64,000 nt of DNA from NCBI RefSeq assembly GCF_002831585.1, contig NZ_CP025113.1:5285001-5349000 (forward strand). Reading direction: 5' to 3'. Shown here in pieces: positions 56,130-63,202 of the stretch (the first letter of the stretch is position 1; the number at the start of each line of letters is the position of its first letter). Under the pieces are notes generated by a model that saw only the letters and a program-made list of their open reading frames with translations, searched no databases and had not been told where the DNA came from. Made by a program: the position numbers and the translations under genes. The DNA comes from Bradyrhizobium sp. SK17. Lineage in GTDB: Bacteria; Pseudomonadota; Alphaproteobacteria; Rhizobiales; Xanthobacteraceae.

Positions 56130-56172
56130 AGCTCTCGTCATCCCCAAGCCGCCCCAACGTCAGGAACCTCCA

Positions 56173-57513
56173 ATGTCTGACATGATTGCGCTCGATACAC
56201 CACCCAACGACCTCGAAGCCTACTGGATGCCAATGACACCGAACCGGCGCTTCAAGAAGACACCGATATTCTTCTCCGCCGCGAGTGGCATGCATTACCA
56301 GACGCCCGACGGACGACGCGTGCTGGATGCGATCGCAGGATTGTGGTGCGTCAACGCCGGTCATTGCCATCCGAAGGTGGTTGAGGCGATCCGCGACCAG
56401 GCTGGCAAGCTCGACTACGCCTCGAGCTTCGGCGTCGGCCATCCGCTTGCCTTCCACTACACCAATCGGCTCATGACGATCGCGCCGGAAGGATTCAATC
56501 ACGTCTTCCTGGCTGGCTCCGGTTCCGAGGCGGTCGACACCGCGCTGAAGATCGCGCTTGCGTGTCAACGCGCTCGGGGGCAGGGCCACCGTCAGCGCCT
56601 GATCGGTCGCCAGCGCAGCTATCACGGTATGGGCTTTGGCGGGCTGTCGGTCTCAGGGATCGGCTGGCATCGCGCGCAATTCGGCGTCCTGATGCCTGGC
56701 GTCTCGCATCTGCCACATACCCACGACCTGACGCGCAATGCCTTCAGTCGTGGCCAGCCCGACCACGGTGCAGAGTTTGCCGATGCCCTGGAAGGCATTC
56801 TCGCAGCCTGCGATCCCTCGACCGTTGCGGCCGTGATCGTCGAGCCGGTTGCGGGAGCCGGCGGCGTGCTACCGCCGCCGCGTGGCTATCTCGAGCGGCT
56901 GCGCGCCACCTGTGATCGTCACGGCATCCTTCTGATCTTCGACGAGGTGGTCACGGGCTTCGGCCGGCTCGGCGCGCCTTTCGCCGCGCAGGCCTTGGGC
57001 GTGCTGCCCGACTTGATCACCTGCGCCAAGGGCATGACCAACGGCGCGGTGCCGATGGGCGGGGTGCTGGTGCGGGACACTGTTCATGAGTCGCTCGGCC
57101 AGGGCTCCGAGGCCAGCGTGGAGCTCGCCCACGGCTACACCTATTCCGGTCATCCGCTCGCTTGCGCCGCGGCGCTCGCGACGCTTGATTGCTATCTGAA
57201 CGAGGGCCTGTTTGAGCGCGCGAACAACCTGGCACCGCTTTGGGAAGATGCGCTGCACAGCCTGCGTGACCGACCGCATGTGAGGGACATCCGCAATCTC
57301 GGCCTGCTCGGTGCGGTCGAGATCGAATCGACCGCGGAAATGCCCGGGCAGCGCGCACGCAAATGCGCCGACGTCTGCCTGGACCGTGGCGTTTTCGTCC
57401 GCGCGCTCGGCGACACGCTGGTGCTCTCGCCGCCACTGATCATTGAGCAGCGCCAGATCAGCGAGATCTGTGATGCGATCGCATCGGGACTCGAAGCGGC
57501 GGCAACGCTTTGA
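56173..57513 (+). CDS. Omega-amino acid:pyruvate aminotransferase (class III)
   Basis: A 446-residue PLP enzyme. Features: YWMPMTPNRRFKKTP at the N-terminus, typical of omega-amino-acid:pyruvate transaminases; GSGSEAVDTALKIA; HGMGFGGLSVSG; the Asp of LLIFDEVVTGFGRLG; the Schiff-base Lys in LITCAKGMTNGAVPMGG; and YTYSGHPLACAAALA. It should transfer an amino group from beta-alanine, taurine or another omega-amino compound to pyruvate. As the last gene of the IclR-GGT-ABC operon, 43 bp after the binding protein, it probably acts on the product released by the gamma-glutamyltransferase. Confidence 0.93.
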   Translation: MSDMIALDTPPNDLEAYWMPMTPNRRFKKTPIFFSAASGMHYQTPDGRRVLDAIAGLWCVNAGHCHPKVVEAIRDQAGKLDYASSFGVGHPLAFHYTNRLMTIAPEGFNHVFLAGSGSEAVDTALKIALACQRARGQGHRQRLIGRQRSYHGMGFGGLSVSGIGWHRAQFGVLMPGVSHLPHTHDLTRNAFSRGQPDHGAEFADALEGILAACDPSTVAAVIVEPVAGAGGVLPPPRGYLERLRATCDRHGILLIFDEVVTGFGRLGAPFAAQALGVLPDLITCAKGMTNGAVPMGGVLVRDTVHESLGQGSEASVELAHGYTYSGHPLACAAALATLDCYLNEGLFERANNLAPLWEDALHSLRDRPHVRDIRNLGLLGAVEIESTAEMPGQRARKCADVCLDRGVFVRALGDTLVLSPPLIIEQRQISEICDAIASGLEAAATL

Positions 57514-57520
57514 CTTGCGA

Positions 57521-57682
57521 CTAGGCCGCCATCGCGGTGGTCGGCGACACGCTCAGGATCCGCCACTTCGATATGTCGAAGAAGTACGCAGCCTTGATGC
57601 GCGCGGACGCTGGATCCGGCGCCTGAATCGCCGTGTGGAATTTTCGCGTACCATCACTCAGCGAAATCCGGAATGTCTGCAT
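57521..57682 (-). CDS. Small hypothetical protein (53 aa)
   Basis: A 53-residue protein starting MQTFRISLSDGTRKFHTAIQ, with GGAGG 8 bases upstream of its ATG. The pattern (strand, charged turn, helix ASARIKAAYFF, strand KWRILSV) suggests a small alpha/beta fold. It ends 8 bp from the convergent aminotransferase stop. The function is unknown. Confidence 0.55.
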   Translation of the reverse strand: MQTFRISLSDGTRKFHTAIQAPDPASARIKAAYFFDISKWRILSVSPTTAMAA

Positions 57683-57768
57683 TGGTCGAACCTCCACGCG
57701 CGGATGCTGCGGCAAGGAGGGTTAATATCCGGTTCCTATCAGCGATTCTCACGCGGCCGCGCGTGCCT

Positions 57769-58239
57769 TCACGCGGTCCCTCGCTCGCGTAAATCGGAGG
57801 GCAGTTGGACCGTCGTGTCTTCCGCACCGACGACGCGTCCGTCCTGCGCGCGCAGTTCGAGCCGGCGTACCGGCAGTCCGCTCTTGCGATCGACCAGCAG
57901 CACATGCGCCTCGTCGGGCGCGAAGAAGAAATCCTCGCCCCATTGCCGGAGCGCGACGAGGAGCGGGAAGAGACCGCGGCCCTTTTCGGTCAGCACGTAT
58001 TCCTGATAGGGGCTGCCGTCCGCGGCGGGCACGGTCTCCATGATGCCGTGCGCCAGCAGATTGCGTAGCCGCGCCGAGAGGATGTTCTTGGCGAGCCCGA
58101 GGCTCTTCTGAAATTCGCCGAACCGGCGCAACCCGTCGAACGCATCGCGGACGATCAACAGCGACCACCAGTCGCCGATCGCATCCAGCGGCCGGGCCAC
58201 GCCGCACATCGAGTCCTTGTGGCTCACTCTCTTGGCCAT
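57769..58239 (-). CDS. HxlR-family transcriptional regulator
   Basis: A 156-residue winged-helix regulator. The HxlR core is clear: CGVARPLDAIGDWWSLLIVR, then FGEFQKSLGLAKNILSARLR, YVLTEKGRGLFPLLVALRQW. The ATG at 58239 begins MAKRVSH. The C-terminal 40 residues extend beyond the usual domain. It is divergent from a haloalkane-dehalogenase-like gene and separated by 149 bp holding two similar 17-bp operator candidates, so it probably represses both genes. Confidence 0.92.
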   Translation of the reverse strand: MAKRVSHKDSMCGVARPLDAIGDWWSLLIVRDAFDGLRRFGEFQKSLGLAKNILSARLRNLLAHGIMETVPAADGSPYQEYVLTEKGRGLFPLLVALRQWGEDFFFAPDEAHVLLVDRKSGLPVRRLELRAQDGRVVGAEDTTVQLPSDLRERGTA

Positions 58240-58324
58240 CGCGATCTGCCTGTAGCTCCACGGTGCGTTTGCCGATCCCGGGTGGCGTCCCGACGCACCC
58301 GTCCGATCACAAATCCGATATATC

Positions 58325-58377
58325 GGTTGCAAACTAAAACCTCAAGCGGTACACGATGGTTTCAAATTAAAACCATC
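58325..58377. promoter_or_regulatory. Twin operator candidates for the HxlR regulator
   Basis: GGTTGCAAACTAAAACC (58325-58341) and GGTTTCAAATTAAAACC (58358-58374) agree at 15 of 17 positions and start 33 bp apart, about three helical turns. The second lies in a longer inverted repeat, GATGGTTT / AAACCATC (58355-58377), ending 11 bp before the hydrolase start. Confidence 0.65.
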
Positions 58378-58388
58378 CGAGGTTTGCC

Positions 58389-59309
58389 ATGATCCAACCC
58401 GACGCCATGTTCGACGGCACGTTTCCGTTCACGCCGCATTTCAGCACCGCGCCGGGCTTCAGGATGCACTACGTCGACGAGGGCCCGCGGGACGGCGAGA
58501 CGGTGCTTTGCCTGCATGGCGAACCGACCTGGGGCTATCTGTTCCGCCACCTGGTGCCGCTCCTGAGCGCGACGCACCGCGTGGTCGTCCCGGATCACAT
58601 GGGCTTCGGCAAGAGCGCGACGCCGGCGCAGCGCAGCTACTGGCTACAGGACCACGTCGACAATCTCGCAGCCCTGGTCCTCGCACTGGATCTCACCGAC
58701 ATCACCCTCGTGATGCATGATTTTGGCGGTCCGGTCGGCATGGGGCTGGCTGCGCGCCACCCGGATCGCATCCGCCGCATCATTTCGGCCAACGGGCCGA
58801 CGCCGTTCGGGCAGAGCGATCTGTTCGAACGCCTCACTGCGAATGCACAGGTCTCGCCTTGGTTTCGGTGGATCGCGCAGGCCGAGGCAAACGGCGAGCT
58901 TGAGCCGGTGCTCGGCCAACTCGGCTTCAACATCCTGAGCACACTGAAACTCAACGGCTTCGAGAACAATGCCGCGATCACCGACGCCTGGCTCACCGCT
59001 TACGGCGCACCGTTCGCGCGACCGTCCGACTGCCTCGGTGCGATCGGATGGGCCAAGGGGTTTGCGACCGGCGCCCACCAATTCGAGACGCCGGATCCGG
59101 CGGCCGATCGTGCGATCCGCAGCAAGCCTGCGCTCGCGATCTGGGGCGAGGCGGATCGCACGCTGCGCGCAGAGCACTTCCTGCCGCTGTTTTCGGAGCT
59201 ATTCCCCGCGGCGCCGATTGAGCGTCTCGCCGGCGTCGGGCATTACTGCTTCGAGGATGCGCCGGAGCAGATCGGCGGCCTGATCGCCGAGTTCATCCGG
59301 CACGGCTGA
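58389..59309 (+). CDS. Alpha/beta hydrolase, haloalkane dehalogenase-like
   Basis: A 306-residue alpha/beta hydrolase. The oxyanion motif HGEPTW (43-48) and nucleophile Asp111 in VMHDFGGPVGMGLA are those of haloalkane dehalogenases, and the catalytic His lies in GVGHYCFEDAP. In confirmed dehalogenases the residue after the nucleophile is a halide-binding Trp (HDWGG); here it is Phe112. Activity on haloalkanes is thus uncertain, and an epoxide or ester substrate is possible. The gene starts 11 bp after an HxlR-type operator candidate. Confidence 0.85.
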   Translation: MIQPDAMFDGTFPFTPHFSTAPGFRMHYVDEGPRDGETVLCLHGEPTWGYLFRHLVPLLSATHRVVVPDHMGFGKSATPAQRSYWLQDHVDNLAALVLALDLTDITLVMHDFGGPVGMGLAARHPDRIRRIISANGPTPFGQSDLFERLTANAQVSPWFRWIAQAEANGELEPVLGQLGFNILSTLKLNGFENNAAITDAWLTAYGAPFARPSDCLGAIGWAKGFATGAHQFETPDPAADRAIRSKPALAIWGEADRTLRAEHFLPLFSELFPAAPIERLAGVGHYCFEDAPEQIGGLIAEFIRHG

Positions 59310-59369
59310 CGGCACGCTCGGCAATTGGGCAGCGGGCCTCGCAGCGCGCTCGCCCGTTGGCCTCCGGCG

Positions 59370-59477
59370 TTAGCCTTGAAACGCCCACGCGACCACGTCC
59401 GCCAGCAGCCAGATCCAACCCAGAGCGGCGATGGCGATGGCGGTCAGATAGGTCTTGCGGCGAAGCTGAGGGGTCAT
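59370..59477 (-). CDS. Very small membrane protein (35 aa)
   Basis: The frame encodes MTPQLRRKTYLTAIAIAALG and then WIWLLADVVAWAFQG. A basic N-terminus is followed by one transmembrane helix rich in Ala, Ile and Trp. There is no strong ribosome site, but the composition is typical of short single-pass proteins in Bradyrhizobium. The function is unknown. Confidence 0.45.
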   Translation of the reverse strand: MTPQLRRKTYLTAIAIAALGWIWLLADVVAWAFQG

Positions 59478-59531
59478 GGCGAAACCGATACCCCATCGCC
59501 GCGGCGGCGGTGACGACGGCTTGGCTTCACC

Positions 59532-59648
59532 TTACCGTGCGCGGGCTCGACGGCGGCGGGAAATGGCCGCGCGGACCGCGTAGCCAACAACAAATCCCGC
59601 GACGAACATGAAGATCAGCGAGGCGGTGAGAGCAATCGGGTCTGTCAT
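59532..59648 (-). CDS. Very small membrane protein (38 aa)
   Basis: The frame encodes MTDPIALTASLIFMFVAGFV, then VGYAVRAAISRRRRARAR. One hydrophobic helix is followed by a strongly basic tail, so the C-terminus should face the cytoplasm. The ribosome site is weak. It lies 54 bp upstream of the small protein at 59370-59477 on the same strand and may share its transcript. Confidence 0.5.
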   Translation of the reverse strand: MTDPIALTASLIFMFVAGFVVGYAVRAAISRRRRARAR

Positions 59649-59721
59649 GCGACAAACTATGGCGCGCGGTGCTGACGTCAGCCTTACGGAACCAGGCGCA
59701 ACGAAGCTGCCAAGCGATCGC

Positions 59722-61022
59722 TGTGAGCGGCCCGAGAGATAGGTGACAGAACGTACCGGACACATGGGTTACACTTTCCGCTTTTGTTCTGCGGGAGGTG
59801 TGGATGCCGTGGAAAGCGAGTTCGGTAATGGAAGAGCGCCTTCGCTTTGTCGCCCGCCTGCTGGATGGAGAGGCGATGACCGAGGTTTGCCGGGAGTTCG
59901 GCATCTCGCGGAAGACCGGGTACAAGATTTTCGATCGATACAAGGAGCACGGGCTCGAAGCGCTGAGCGACCGGTCGCGCCGGCCGGTGCGTTATGCCAA
60001 CCAGCTCCCGCAGCCGCTTGAAGCCCTGATTGTCCGGCTGAAGGCCGAGAAGCCGCACTGGGGAGCCCGCAAGATCCGCGAACTTTTGGTACGGCGGCTC
60101 GATGGCGATATCCGCGTTCCGGCCAAAAGCACCATCCATGCGGTACTCGACCGCCACGGTCTGGTCAGGCGCGGAGGCGGGCCGCGCCACCGCGCGCGCG
60201 GCACGCCGCTGTCGCCAGGCGCCGTGCCCAATGATCTGTGGTGCACCGACTTCAAGGGCGAGTTCAAGCTCGGCAACGGCCGGTACTGCTATCCCTTGAC
60301 CGTCACCGATCATGCCTCGCGCTTTCTGCTCTTATGCGAAGCACTCGATTCAACGCGCGAGGAGCCTGCAATTGATGCCTTCGAGCGCCTGTTCCGTGAA
60401 CGCGGCCTGCCGCTTGCCATCCGATCCGACAATGGCGTGCCCTTTGCCAGTCCCAATGCCTTGTTCAATCTCTCAAAGCTGTCGGTGTGGTGGCTCCGGC
60501 TCGGCATCGCGATCGAGCGCATCAAACCTGGCCATCCGCAGCAAAATGGCCGCCATGAACGCATGCACCTGACGCTCAAGAAGGAAGCCACCCGTCCGCC
60601 CGGCTCCAACAGTTTACAGCAGCAGGACCGCTTCGACGCCTTCATCCGCGAGTTCAATACCGAACGACCTCATGAGGCGCTCGACATGAAGTGCCCGGCC
60701 GAGCTCTACGGCGCTTCACCACGTCGTTATGCAGGCCTGCCTGAGCTGACCTATCCGTTCCACGACCGCGACGTCCTCGTCACCGCCTGCGGACGCCTCT
60801 GCCTACTCCGCAAGAGAATCAACATCTCCACCGTCCTGGCCGGCCAGAAACTCGGCATCAAGGAGGTCGACGACGGCATTTGGCTCGCCAGCTTCATGCA
60901 CTATGATTTGGGATACTTTGACCTGGAGCAGAAAACCCTGCAACCACTCGACAACCCGTTCGGCACGAGGTTGTCACCCATGTCTTAGGTACGATCTGTT
61001 ACCCATCTGTCTGGGCCGGACA
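59722..61022 (+). mobile_element. IS481-family insertion sequence, apparently complete
   Basis: The element is about 1.3 kb. Left end TGTGAGCGGCCC and right end, read inward, TGTCCGGCCC open imperfect terminal inverted repeats of roughly 50 bp that match at most positions, for example GTACC and ACATGGGT at the same offsets. One intact transposase fills it. No target duplication is evident (left flank ATCGC, right flank CTGGT), so either the ends are slightly misplaced or flanking DNA was rearranged. The right end is 9 bp from tRNA-Ser. Confidence 0.85.
59804..60988 (+). CDS. IS481-family transposase
   Basis: A 394-residue DDE transposase. An N-terminal helix-turn-helix ([20 protein letters not shown]) is followed by an rve integrase core with Asp in [10 protein letters not shown], Asp in [11 protein letters not shown] and Glu in [18 protein letters not shown] lies 7 bases before ATG 59804, giving MPWKASS as start. 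All catalytic residues are present and the frame is intact, so it may be active. It ends 34 bp inside the right terminus. Confidence 0.93.
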   Translation: MPWKASSVMEERLRFVARLLDGEAMTEVCREFGISRKTGYKIFDRYKEHGLEALSDRSRRPVRYANQLPQPLEALIVRLKAEKPHWGARKIRELLVRRLDGDIRVPAKSTIHAVLDRHGLVRRGGGPRHRARGTPLSPGAVPNDLWCTDFKGEFKLGNGRYCYPLTVTDHASRFLLLCEALDSTREEPAIDAFERLFRERGLPLAIRSDNGVPFASPNALFNLSKLSVWWLRLGIAIERIKPGHPQQNGRHERMHLTLKKEATRPPGSNSLQQQDRFDAFIREFNTERPHEALDMKCPAELYGASPRRYAGLPELTYPFHDRDVLVTACGRLCLLRKRINISTVLAGQKLGIKEVDDGIWLASFMHYDLGYFDLEQKTLQPLDNPFGTRLSPMS

Positions 61023-61031
61023 CTGGTAATC

Positions 61032-61121
61032 TGGCGGAAGGGGTGGGATTCGAACCCACGGTACCCTTGCGGGCACGCCGGTTTTCAAGACCGGTGCCTT
61101 AAACCACTCGGCCACCCTTCC
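61032..61121 (-). tRNA. tRNA-Ser(TGA)
   Basis: The minus strand folds as a class II tRNA: acceptor GGAAGGG / CCCTTCC, anticodon stem CCGGT / ACCGG around CTTGAAA (anticodon TGA), a long variable arm (GCCCGCAAGGGT), T-arm GTGGG-TTCGAAT-CCCAC, and a genomically encoded CCA. It reads UCA codons. Its 3' end faces the IS481 element and its 5' end faces the integrase gene. Confidence 0.96.
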
Positions 61122-61193
61122 AAACCAACGATTTCAAGTGCTTAGCGGTCATTCCGAATAGAACAAATCACGAAATTGGCACCCGAATGGCAC

Positions 61194-62324
61194 CTAAAGC
61201 GCGAGCGCCGCGTTTATCGCCGCTGCTGCCTTAGTGTCGTCGTTCCTAAACAAGTGGGCGTAGACACGCAAGGTGATGTCCGGCTTTGCATGCCCAAGCC
61301 TCTTGGAAATCGTGACTATGTCCACCCCGGCGTCGATCAGTTGTGATGCATGGGTGTGCCGAAGGTTGTGGAACCCCATGTGAGGCTGGAAGTCGCTCCA
61401 CGCCTTGCTGTAGCGCTTCTGGGACGGCAGGGAGCCATCTAGACCCGCGAATAGCAGCGCATCGTCGGGCAGCTTGCCGGCGCCGAGCTTCAATCGCAGT
61501 TCAAGGTGCTCTTTGCGGAAGTCGCGAAGGGTTTCAACCAGAAGATCGGGCAGGGTGATGTCCCGCCGGCCTGCCTTCGTCTTAGGAGGCTTGAGCCGGA
61601 TACCATGCGCCTTGGTTTCCTCGATCGCTTCTCGGACCTGGACGACCTTTTTGTCCATATCGAGCCGGCCCCAACGGAGGCCCAGCACTTCGCCAAGACG
61701 CATACCGGTGAACAGTGAAATCATAGCCGGAACAAACAAGCGGTGTCCACGCAAGGTATCGATGAAGGCTCTTACGTCCTTCACGATCATCATCTCTTCG
61801 TCTTCAACCTTGGGCGCCGATTCGGCTGCGACAACGTTCTTGACGATCAGCTCGTTTTTCACGGCGTCGCGCAGTGCTTTTCCCAACACGCGGTGCGCGT
61901 GACCGATCGTCCGGGGCGCCAGGCCACCTTTACTATCGGCGCGCCCGCTGTTTCGGAGCGTGGTGTGCCATTCCTCGATGTCGAGCGTGCGAAGTCTTTG
62001 GAGTGGCTTTGCGCCGAGATGAGGCACGATCTGGTTTTCGACCAGTTCGCGGTAGCGTTCGGCAGTTCTGGCGCTGATGTCGCCAGCCGCCTCCCAGTGA
62101 TCGACACGAGCGCGAACAAACTCGGTGACTGTGATCTTATTCGGCTCAACGTATTTCGCCTGAGCAACTGATGCGATCAGTTCAGCTAGCTTAATCTGAG
62201 CCTGTCGCTTGTTGCCGCGGAACGTGTGAAATTGGGTCTTCCGCTTACCGGTTCTCTCGTCACGACCCGCATCGAATTTCAATCGCCAAGAATTCTTGCC
62301 GCGTTGCTGGATGTGGCCTTTCAT
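61194..62324 (-). CDS. int: Tyrosine recombinase / integrase
   Basis: A 376-residue phage-type integrase. An N-terminal arm-binding domain (MKGHIQQRGKNSWRLKFDAG) and a core-binding SAM-like domain (VTEFVRARVDHWEAAG) precede the catalytic domain. Catalytic residues: Arg in FTGMRLGEVLGLRW, Lys in KTKAGRRDITL, His-x-x-Arg in HNLRHTHASQ, His in KRLGHAKPDI and Tyr in RVYAHLF. It is transcribed towards tRNA-Ser, 72 bp away. That spacer carries a short direct repeat (GGCACC twice within ATTGGCACCCGAATGGCACC). The upstream gene overlaps it by four bases. Confidence 0.94.
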   Translation of the reverse strand: MKGHIQQRGKNSWRLKFDAGRDERTGKRKTQFHTFRGNKRQAQIKLAELIASVAQAKYVEPNKITVTEFVRARVDHWEAAGDISARTAERYRELVENQIVPHLGAKPLQRLRTLDIEEWHTTLRNSGRADSKGGLAPRTIGHAHRVLGKALRDAVKNELIVKNVVAAESAPKVEDEEMMIVKDVRAFIDTLRGHRLFVPAMISLFTGMRLGEVLGLRWGRLDMDKKVVQVREAIEETKAHGIRLKPPKTKAGRRDITLPDLLVETLRDFRKEHLELRLKLGAGKLPDDALLFAGLDGSLPSQKRYSKAWSDFQPHMGFHNLRHTHASQLIDAGVDIVTISKRLGHAKPDITLRVYAHLFRNDDTKAAAAINAALAL

Positions 62325-62572
62325 GGCTTTCCGCCGCGCTCAATGATCACGCGGTTGTTCTCGCTAACGACAACTTTGCCAACCTTCTCCGCGAGCTTGT
62401 CCGCCAATGCTTCGAGGTTCTGCATCATGTCTTCTTTGGCGAAGGACTGTTCCAATCGTTGTATGATTTCGCCGGTCAATGTGCGCCCGTTCTTTTCGGC
62501 CGCCTTTTCCAAGCGAGCCAGTAATGCAGTCTCGACCCTGAGACGTAGGTGCGAAGTCTCCTTAGCCGCCAT
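62321..62572 (-). CDS. Arc/ribbon-helix-helix DNA-binding protein
   Basis: An 83-residue protein with an Arc-like ribbon-helix-helix at residues 8-45 (HLRLRVETALLARLEKAAEK, then TLTGEIIQRLEQSF). A second helix and a short strand follow (VSENNRVIIERGG). AAGGGAA precedes the ATG at 62572. The stop overlaps the integrase start (ATGA), so repressor and integrase are translationally coupled. It is divergent from an excisionase-like gene, and the nested palindrome between them is a plausible binding site. Confidence 0.85.
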   Translation of the reverse strand: MAAKETSHLRLRVETALLARLEKAAEKNGRTLTGEIIQRLEQSFAKEDMMQNLEALADKLAEKVGKVVVSENNRVIIERGGKP

Positions 62573-62626
62573 TTCGGATTCCCTTTCTGCCGAGGCGGGA
62601 CCATATACCACAGCCCAGACCTTGAC

Positions 62627-62663
62627 GGAACAAAAATGTACCTTTAAGGTACAAAACTGTTCC
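62627..62663. promoter_or_regulatory. Nested palindromic operator in the int/xis control region
   Basis: Outer half-sites GGAACA and TGTTCC flank an inner 17-bp palindrome, TGTACCTTTAAGGTACA, perfect apart from the central base. The whole spans 37 bp and lies between the divergent repressor-integrase and excisionase-like genes. On the minus strand TATATG lies just downstream of it and may be a -10 element. Confidence 0.7.
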
Positions 62664-62687
62664 CGACAACATAAGGGATGGTCGATT

Positions 62688-62888
62688 ATGAATGAAGAGT
62701 TACTAAAACTGCTTTCCCGGCCGACTGCATCTGTGCCCGATGTTGGTCGGATCGTCTTCGGTCTTGGCCGCAACGCGAGCTACGATGCTGCTAGGCGAGG
62801 CGACATCCCGACAATCGAGATCGGCCGGTTGAAGAAAGTGCCAACGGCCATGCTACGAAAGCAACTCGGCCTGGAGACCGCGGCGTGA
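62688..62888 (+). CDS. Excisionase-like HTH protein
   Basis: A 66-residue protein. The middle (VGRIVFGLGRNASYDAARRG, then DIPTIEIGRLKKVPTAML) is the winged-helix pattern of excisionase/HTH_17 proteins, in which the wing follows an xPxxxIGxxxxVP block. AAGGGATGG precedes the ATG at 62688. It overlaps the next gene by GTGA. A role in excision or in controlling int is inferred from family and position. Confidence 0.8.
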   Translation: MNEELLKLLSRPTASVPDVGRIVFGLGRNASYDAARRGDIPTIEIGRLKKVPTAMLRKQLGLETAA

Positions 62889-63055
62889 CCGACCAACGTC
62901 TCAACATCCGCAAGACTGACCTTGCTGTCATCACGCGTATCGCTGTGGACGCTGGTGAGATTCAGTCGAAGATCGCCGGCTTGCTTCTGCTCCAAGAGGA
63001 GCGACTGAAGGAGCTGCGTGAAGTGCTGGAAGAGTGGCGTAAACCGCTCGCTTAA
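62885..63055 (+). CDS. Small helical protein (56 aa) coupled to the excisionase-like gene
   Basis: GTG at 62885 overlaps the preceding stop (GTGA). The product begins MTDQRLNIRKTDLAVITRIA and ends LREVLEEWRKPLA, with a central amphipathic helix (EIQSKIAGLLLLQEERLKEL) that could form a coiled coil. No family is recognised. Coupled translation supports it as a real gene. Confidence 0.6.
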   Translation: MTDQRLNIRKTDLAVITRIAVDAGEIQSKIAGLLLLQEERLKELREVLEEWRKPLA

Positions 63056-63171
63056 ACGAAGAACCGCCCCCACGGGCCAACGTGAAGGCGGTCAAACTTC
63101 GTGGTCAGGCTTATGTCCGGCAAGACTTAACCTGTCTAGCATAGTTCGACAGTCATCGCAATATGCTCGTG

Positions 63172-63200
63172 GGGCTCCACCAAAGAATTTTTTGGAGCCC
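63172..63200 (+). promoter_or_regulatory. Hairpin that would hide the ribosome-binding site of the next gene
   Basis: GGGCTCCA (63172-63179) pairs perfectly with TGGAGCCC (63193-63200). The 3' arm contains the GGAG ribosome site of the ATG at 63203, so the folded mRNA would block initiation. No T-tract follows, so it is not a terminator. Confidence 0.5.
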
Positions 63201-63202
63201 GA

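Noticed and set aside
59712..59722. Target-site duplication at the IS481 ends
   Set aside because: The flanking bases on the two sides do not match for any length of 3 or more at the chosen ends.
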